The position numbers and the translations under genes are program-made. The notes beneath the pieces were generated by a model. It searched no databases, had not been told where the DNA came from, and worked only from the letters and a program-made list of their open reading frames with translations. 11,794 nt of DNA from Candidatus Aminicenantota bacterium (GTDB lineage Bacteria > Acidobacteriota > Aminicenantia > Aminicenantales > Aminicenantaceae). The DNA is taken from contig SOIA01000129.1 of assembly GCA_004378665.1 (NCBI GenBank), positions 1-11,794 on the forward strand. Reading direction: 5' to 3'. Shown piece by piece: positions 7,353-11,794 of the stretch; the first letter of the stretch is position 1, and every line of letters begins with the position of its first letter.

Positions 7353-9119
7353 CTATTTCTTTATTTTCTTCAGTCCCAGGTCCTTGAGCTGCCTCGAGCC
7401 CACTTCTGAAGGGGAACCTGTCAGCAAACACAAGGCACTCGTGGTCTTGGGGAAGGGGATGACGTCCCGAATAGACTCTTCTCCGGCGAGGAGCATCACG
7501 ATCCGGTCAAACCCCAGAGCAATGCCGCCGTGAGGAGGTGTTCCGTAAGCGAGGGCCTCCAGGAAAAACCCAAACTTCTCTGTGGTCTCTTTCTCACTCA
7601 GACCGAGGAGCTCAAAGATCCTTCCTTGAAGGTCAATGTCATGGATTCGGACGGAGCCTCCTCCGATCTCAAACCCGTTCAGAACCAGGTCGTACGCCTT
7701 GGACCGGACCTTGAGTGGTTCCTTTTTCAGAAAATCCAGGTCGGACTCATGCGGCGAGGTGAAGGGATGATGCATGGAAACAAGACGTCCTTCTTCCTCG
7801 CTCCACTCGAAGAGGGGAAAATCCGTAATCCAGGCGAATTTGAAAAGCTTCTGATCCCCCTCCTGTTTGGCTACGAAATCTCCTCTGACCTCACCCAGCA
7901 CTTTTAAGGCTGTAGCTTTTTCATCCGCAACCAGTAACACTAAATCTTCTGCTTGTCCTCTTAATTTGTCCCAGATGATGCTGAAATCCTTCTCGTCCAG
8001 CTTCAGAGACGATTTGAAGCCGTCCTGCATCTTGATCCAGATGATTCCCTTTCCTCCCAGCTTCTTGGCTGTTTGATCGATCTTATCGAGCTGTCCGCGG
8101 GAGAGAACGCCTCCCTTCTCCACCAGCAATCCTTTCAACACCCCACCCTTGGATATCGCATCCCCGATAAGATTCGACCCAAGCTTCGAGCCGACTTCGG
8201 TCAAGTCGATGATTTCTGTCTCCGAGCGCAGGTCAGGCTTATCCGTCCCGAATCTCTCCATGCTGTCTTCATACACGAAACGCGGAAACGGGCGTTCTGC
8301 CTTGACCCCCACAAGCTCGAACACGGAAACCATCATGTCCTCTACCAGGTCAAAAAGGTCTTCGCGCTCGATGAAGCTCATCTCGATATCGATCTGAGTG
8401 AATTCAGCCTGTCGGTCTGCCCTGAAATCTTCGTCACGAAAACATCGCACGATCTGAAAATACCGGTCAAACCCAGATATCATCAACATTTGCTTGAAAA
8501 TTTGAGGAGATTGAGGAAGAGCATAAAACCTCCCTTTATACTCCCGGCTTGGAACGAGATAATCCCTGGCCCCTTCTGGCGTGGATTTCGTCAGGAACGG
8601 AGTTTCTATCTCCAAAAAACCTTTGTGACTCAGAAAATTACGGACGGTGAGCGCGGCCTGGTGCCGGAGTTTGATGCTGCGCTGCATGGCAGGACGTCTC
8701 ATATCCATGTACCTGTATTTAAAGCGCAGTTCCTCCGAAGCTTGAGGAGGGTCGGCGATGACAAAAGGAGGGACTTTGGATACGCTCAAGACCTTCAGTT
8801 CCTTCGCCACCACTTCGACCTCTCCGGTCGGGAGCTGCGGGTTCCGGGATTTTTCATCTCGCTCTTTCACCGTACCCTTCACGGCCACTACGTTTTCCAT
8901 CCTGATCTTTTTCGCTTCTTCCAGGAGGGACTGATTGTCAGAGGTCACAACCACCTGAACCACACCTTCTCTGTCTCTGAGGTCGATAAAAACAAGATTC
9001 CCCATGTCTCGCTGTCTGTTGACCCAGCCAAAAAGGGTGACTTCCTGCCCTGTGTGTTCAGGCCGGACTTCTCCGCAGTAGACCGTTCGCTTCCATGCTG
9101 AAGGTTTGCCTGCATTCAT
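7353..9119 (-). CDS. aspS: Aspartyl-tRNA synthetase, bacterial type
   Basis: The enzyme charges tRNA-Asp with aspartate in the cytoplasm. The 588-residue length matches the bacterial form. An N-terminal OB-fold anticodon-binding domain is marked by GWVNRQRDMGNLVFIDLRDR at residues 31-50. Class II motif 1 lies near 168-190 (FLEIETPFLTKSTPEGARDY). Motif 2 is at 221-244 (FRDEDFRADRQAEFTQID), a bacterial-type GAD insertion spans about 290-430, and motif 3 is GTPPHGGIALGFDRIVMLL at 526-544. M39 occupies the position that is His in some non-discriminating AspRS and Leu in E. coli. That hints at a discriminating enzyme but does not settle it. GAGGT precedes the ATG. It lies 33 nt after hisS, the pairing of these two synthetase genes being common in bacteria. 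Confidence 0.97.
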   Translation of the reverse strand: MNAGKPSAWKRTVYCGEVRPEHTGQEVTLFGWVNRQRDMGNLVFIDLRDREGVVQVVVTSDNQSLLEEAKKIRMENVVAVKGTVKERDEKSRNPQLPTGEVEVVAKELKVLSVSKVPPFVIADPPQASEELRFKYRYMDMRRPAMQRSIKLRHQAALTVRNFLSHKGFLEIETPFLTKSTPEGARDYLVPSREYKGRFYALPQSPQIFKQMLMISGFDRYFQIVRCFRDEDFRADRQAEFTQIDIEMSFIEREDLFDLVEDMMVSVFELVGVKAERPFPRFVYEDSMERFGTDKPDLRSETEIIDLTEVGSKLGSNLIGDAISKGGVLKGLLVEKGGVLSRGQLDKIDQTAKKLGGKGIIWIKMQDGFKSSLKLDEKDFSIIWDKLRGQAEDLVLLVADEKATALKVLGEVRGDFVAKQEGDQKLFKFAWITDFPLFEWSEEEGRLVSMHHPFTSPHESDLDFLKKEPLKVRSKAYDLVLNGFEIGGGSVRIHDIDLQGRIFELLGLSEKETTEKFGFFLEALAYGTPPHGGIALGFDRIVMLLAGEESIRDVIPFPKTTSALCLLTGSPSEVGSRQLKDLGLKKIKK

Positions 9120-9152
9120 GGAATCAACCTCGTGTTAGAAACATAAAATTAT

Positions 9153-10403
9153 TCAGGAGGCTTTCCGGATGACTGCCAGGATTTCCTCCTGAGTTCTCTC
9201 TTCCTGCTGGCCCGTGGCCATGTTCTTGAGTTGATATTTCCCCTTTTTCACCTCGTCTTCACCGACGATCAAAACCCAGCTTGCTTCGAGCTTGTTTGCC
9301 CGGCTCATCTGGCTTTTCAAGCTTTTCTCTCTGTACTCCATCAGGCACTCCACTCCCTCTCTCCGCAAGAACTGGGTCAGGGCCATGCCCGCTTTTTTTG
9401 CCTCATCCCCCAAATACGCCAAATAAAGGAATTGTTCCTTCTGCTCAGCTCTGGGAACAACCGACAGCAGCCTCTCTAAACCCATGGCAAACCCGATCCC
9501 GCAGATATCCGGCCCCCCAAACTCTTTCATCATATCATCATATCTCCCTCCGCCCAGAATCGTGTCTTGAGCTCCGAGCCTGGAGGAGACAATCTCAAAA
9601 GTCGTCTTGGTATAATAATCAATCCCTCGTACCAGCCGAGGTTCAATCCTGTACTCTAATCCGAAAAACTCAAGATAGCCGCAGAACTGCCCGAAATGCT
9701 CCTCGCATTCCGGACAGAGATAATCCGTGATCTTGGGAAAGCTTTTTGCGATTGCCTGACATGTCTCCACTTTGCAGTCAAAAATTCTCAAAGGATTGGT
9801 GAGCACTTTCCTCTTGCAGTCCTCGCACAGCGTGTCTTTCTCTTGCTTTGCTTTGCTCCTCAACTCCTTGATGTAAGACGGCCGGCATTTCTTGCACCCG
9901 ACAGAATTCACCAGGGTTTCCGTGTCAGCAACCTTCAGCTCTTGAAGAAGATAGTCTGCCATCTCCACGAGCTCCGCATCCACAGCCGGATCCTGCTCGG
10001 CGAATACTTCAACGTCCAACTGATGAAACTGGCGGTACCGTCCTTTTTGAGGCTTGTCGTAGCGGAACATCGGGCCCATGAAGTAAAACCTCAAGGGATC
10101 GGGTTTCAGGTTAAGCCGGTGATCGATGATGGCCCGCACCACAGAAGGAGTGTATTCCGGCCGCAGGGTTAAGGAACGTCCTCCTTTATCCTTGAAGGTG
10201 TACATCTCCTTGATGACGATGTCCGATGTCTCTCCGGTCCCTTTCTCGAAGAGTTCTGTGGCCTCAAAGACCGGAGTCCTGATCTCTCTGTAGCCATAAA
10301 GTTCACACGCTCTCTTGACCACTGCCTCGACACCCTGCCATATCCTTGCCTCTCGAGGCAGTATATCTTTGGTTCCTTTGATGGCAGGAATCTGCTTCTT
10401 CAT
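9153..10403 (-). CDS. hisS: Histidyl-tRNA synthetase
   Basis: The enzyme charges tRNA-His. The 416-residue class II synthetase starts KGTKDILP (residues 9-16). It has motif 2 as FRYDKPQKGRYRQFHQ (113-128), the histidine-specific loop LVRGIDYYT (257-265) and motif 3 in GIGFAMGLERL (302-312). The C-terminal anticodon-binding domain follows. The insertion domain carries eight cysteines: C170/C173, C193/C196, C210/C215 and C230/C233. Three of the four pairs are CxxC, suggesting one or two structural zinc sites. Some of these cysteines recur in HisRS of other phyla. The ATG overlaps the accA stop as ATGA, so translation is coupled. The GGAG upstream is only 2 nt from the ATG, which fits reinitiation. 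No alternative start preserves the conserved N-terminus. Confidence 0.97.
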   Translation of the reverse strand: MKKQIPAIKGTKDILPREARIWQGVEAVVKRACELYGYREIRTPVFEATELFEKGTGETSDIVIKEMYTFKDKGGRSLTLRPEYTPSVVRAIIDHRLNLKPDPLRFYFMGPMFRYDKPQKGRYRQFHQLDVEVFAEQDPAVDAELVEMADYLLQELKVADTETLVNSVGCKKCRPSYIKELRSKAKQEKDTLCEDCKRKVLTNPLRIFDCKVETCQAIAKSFPKITDYLCPECEEHFGQFCGYLEFFGLEYRIEPRLVRGIDYYTKTTFEIVSSRLGAQDTILGGGRYDDMMKEFGGPDICGIGFAMGLERLLSVVPRAEQKEQFLYLAYLGDEAKKAGMALTQFLRREGVECLMEYREKSLKSQMSRANKLEASWVLIVGEDEVKKGKYQLKNMATGQQEERTQEEILAVIRKAS

Positions 10404-11356
10404 TTCTCCGAAAATACTCCGATCTTCCGGAATTTCTTGTATCTTTCTTCCAGCCTCTTCTCAGGAGATTTCGACTCCAACTTCTTTAAGACCTGATTCA
10501 GGGTCTTGTCCACATTCTTGAAAGTCTGTTCAAAATCTATGTGTGCCCCTCCCGGAGGTTCGGGAATGATCTTCTCGATTATTCCCATTTCCATCAGGTC
10601 TTTGGCTTCCATCTTTAAACTCAGGGCAGCCTGGGAAGTTGCCTTCTGGTCTTTCCAGAGAATGGCCGCACACCCTTCGGGAGAAATTACGGAGTAGAAT
10701 GAATACTCAAGCATCAGGATGGCATCTCCCACGCCCACGGCCAGTGCTCCTCCACTCCCGCCTTCTCCGATAACCACGTTGACCATCGGAATTTTCAGCC
10801 TTGAAATCTCTTTCAGGTTATAGGCGATGGCTCCGGCCTGGCCCTGCTCTTCGGCTTTGATCCCGGGATAGGCTCCGGGAGTATCGATCAACGTGACGAC
10901 TGGATGCCCGAATTTCTCAGCCAGCTTCATGACTCTGAGTGCTTTCCGGTAGCCCTCCGGGTTGGGCTGGCCAAAGTTGCGTTCAATCCTCTGCCGTGTT
11001 GTCCGTCCTTTTTGATGCCCGATAAACGCCACCGTGCGTCCCCTATAGAAGCCAAAGCCTGTCACTAAAGCAGGATCATCTCCCGCGTGGCGGTCGCCGT
11101 GCATTTCCATGAAATCATCAGTCAAATAGTCCAGGTAATCCATTGTATACGGGCGCTTGGGATGACGGGCTATCTGGACGATGTGGAGTGGGGTGAGATT
11201 CGGGCGGATCTTTTCCCATTTCTTCTCGATCTTCTGTTTGATCGGAGGGATCTTTTCTCTTTCCCGGGGGTCTTCACTCAATAAAAGTCCATCAATCTTT
11301 TCCTTGAGAAGGACGATCCCTTTTTCCAGCTTGTAAAAATCTTTTTCTTCATTCAT
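10400..11356 (-). CDS. accA: Acetyl-CoA carboxylase carboxyltransferase subunit alpha
   Basis: AccA and AccD form the carboxyltransferase that moves CO2 from carboxybiotin to acetyl-CoA, the first committed step of fatty-acid synthesis in the cytoplasm. The 318-residue protein has the usual helical N-terminus with PLHIVQIARHPKRPYTMDY (56-74). The crotonase-fold core carries DTPGAYPG (158-165), an EEQGQ variant of the family EERGQ, the glycine-rich GEGGSGGALA (197-206) and SPEGCA (225-230). Length matches the family. No accD is in the window. It is the first gene of the operon and overlaps hisS by 4 nt. There is no Shine-Dalgarno sequence before the ATG: the leader is only about 30 nt and A/T-rich. 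This is unlike the next M16 gene, which has a near-perfect site. Confidence 0.97.
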   Translation of the reverse strand: MNEEKDFYKLEKGIVLLKEKIDGLLLSEDPREREKIPPIKQKIEKKWEKIRPNLTPLHIVQIARHPKRPYTMDYLDYLTDDFMEMHGDRHAGDDPALVTGFGFYRGRTVAFIGHQKGRTTRQRIERNFGQPNPEGYRKALRVMKLAEKFGHPVVTLIDTPGAYPGIKAEEQGQAGAIAYNLKEISRLKIPMVNVVIGEGGSGGALAVGVGDAILMLEYSFYSVISPEGCAAILWKDQKATSQAALSLKMEAKDLMEMGIIEKIIPEPPGGAHIDFEQTFKNVDKTLNQVLKKLESKSPEKRLEERYKKFRKIGVFSEK

Positions 11357-11393
11357 CGGTTTGGATAATATCAGGTTTAATGCACCCGTCTAT

Positions 11394-11421
11394 TCTATAG
11401 AGTTGCCTGAATTTTTGTCAA
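11394..11421 (-). promoter_or_regulatory. Sigma70 promoter of the accA-hisS-aspS-M16-M16 operon
   Basis: On the minus strand a perfect TTGACA (11421-11416) is followed after 16 nt by TATAGA (11399-11394). An overlapping alternative TAGAAT (11397-11392) has an 18-nt spacer. Transcription would start about 30 nt upstream of the accA ATG at 11356. The position just before the first gene of a tightly packed five-gene operon supports it. Confidence 0.7.
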
Positions 11422-11543
11422 GCTGAGGGCTGAGAGACAGAAACAGATGTATCCGGAGAGTTTGATTTTTCTTTATTGACTGAATGGGAACATCATACTT
11501 AATTCAACCCATATTCCCCATATTAAACGCAAAAATCACTTAA
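11422..11543. other. A/T-rich intergenic stretch, no gene seen
   Basis: This stretch lies between the accA promoter and the transposase remnant. It contains CCCATATT twice with a 9-nt period (11508-11515 and 11517-11524), and a TTGACT (11476-11481) with no convincing -10 partner. I find no coding region in it. Confidence 0.5.
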
Positions 11544-11794
11544 CAAGCTCACCCTAAGTTGTTATTATATAACAAGATAGAGGATGATAATGTCATCAAA
11601 AATGAAGCGCGCAAAGGGTGAAAGATTAAACATCTGCTGACTCGTCCTGTTGGTCGCCCTTCGAGAAAACCGGTTGTATAATTTCATGATTTCGGGTACC
11701 AGGCAGCAAGCTGGAAAAAGAAACGGCGTGTTGTGGCGAAAGTGGAGTGGCATGTTTATTGCTATTTAAAACAGGGAATGTATGTTAAAACATT
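11544..11794 (+). pseudogene. Decayed transposase fragment, IS1380-like (DDE group 1), runs off window
   Basis: One frame reads KHLLTRPVGRPSRKPVV (11628-11678), then a TAA stop (11679-11681), then FHDFGYQAASWKKKRRVV and AKVEWH up to 11753, continuing to the window edge. This matches my memory of the IS1380-family transposase core, where LLTRPVGRP is followed by YHDFxYQAxSW, RRVVAKVEWH and then GELFPRVGFIVTN. The last visible residues (QGMYVKT) fall where GFIVTN is expected but are diverged. A second in-frame stop, TGA, occurs at 11619-11621. The weaker 5' part (QAHPKLLLYNK.. from 11544) could be the family's 'FAxPxLY' region; an earlier TAA at 11541 bounds it. The two stops and lack of a start make it a pseudogene. 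The boundary at 11544 is uncertain; the stretch from about 11622 onward is solid. Confidence 0.75.
11559..11575. repeat. Perfect 17-nt palindrome
   Basis: TTGTTAT and ATAACAA are exact reverse complements around a central TAT. A further TAACAAG at 11541-11547 repeats the right half-site (11570-11576). This could be an operator. It falls inside the probable 5' part of the transposase remnant, and no intact gene follows, so it may be chance in A/T-rich decayed DNA. Confidence 0.4.

Noticed and set aside
8073..9101. 342-codon open frame on the + strand
   Set aside because: It lies wholly antisense to aspS, whose motifs are complete, and its translation resembles no family. It is a shadow of the opposite strand.
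11590..11640. Short + strand ORF beginning MSSKMKRAK
   Set aside because: It lies in a different frame from the transposase similarity and stops after 16 codons.
11565..11753. 62-codon open frame on the - strand
   Set aside because: It is antisense to the transposase remnant, which explains the sequence better.

Overview
This is bacterial chromosomal DNA of moderate G+C, with Shine-Dalgarno sites and sigma70-type promoters. The proteins point to a Gram-negative-type bacterium: two exported M16 peptidase paralogues, GDP-mannose synthesis genes, and AccA next to HisRS and AspRS. The overall look reminds me of Acidobacteriota/Aminicenantes-type genomes. That placement is an impression from protein style and has not been tested.

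Left part, + strand (1-4118). The window opens in the last 31 codons of a phosphohexomutase (ManB/AlgC type). A 218-nt gap holds a striking imperfect inverted repeat with a TATAAT in its loop. Then comes manC, mannose-1-phosphate guanylyltransferase; together the two enzymes would convert mannose-6-phosphate to GDP-mannose. Just after manC lies a 27-codon stub that looks like the broken N-terminus of another gene. Its stop codon is embedded in the -35 box of a near-consensus promoter (TTGACA-N17-TATAAG). That promoter drives an 839-residue protein I cannot assign to a named family. Its N-terminal third looks like a divergent protein-kinase-like domain and its C-terminal third carries about seven membrane segments. 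It is the most unusual gene here.

Right part, - strand (11421 down to 4326). A compact five-gene operon reads accA, hisS, aspS, M16 peptidase (catalytic), M16 homologue (non-catalytic). Junctions are a 4-nt ATGA overlap, then gaps of 33, 42 and 12 nt. A good promoter lies upstream of accA. The products serve fatty-acid synthesis (AccA), aminoacylation (HisRS, AspRS) and proteolysis in the envelope (the M16 pair, probably a heterodimer). The 839-residue gene and this operon converge on a 207-nt spacer.

Right edge (about 11544-11794). A decayed transposase, most like the IS1380 family, runs off the window on the + strand with in-frame stop codons. I see no tRNA, rRNA, CRISPR array or intact mobile element.
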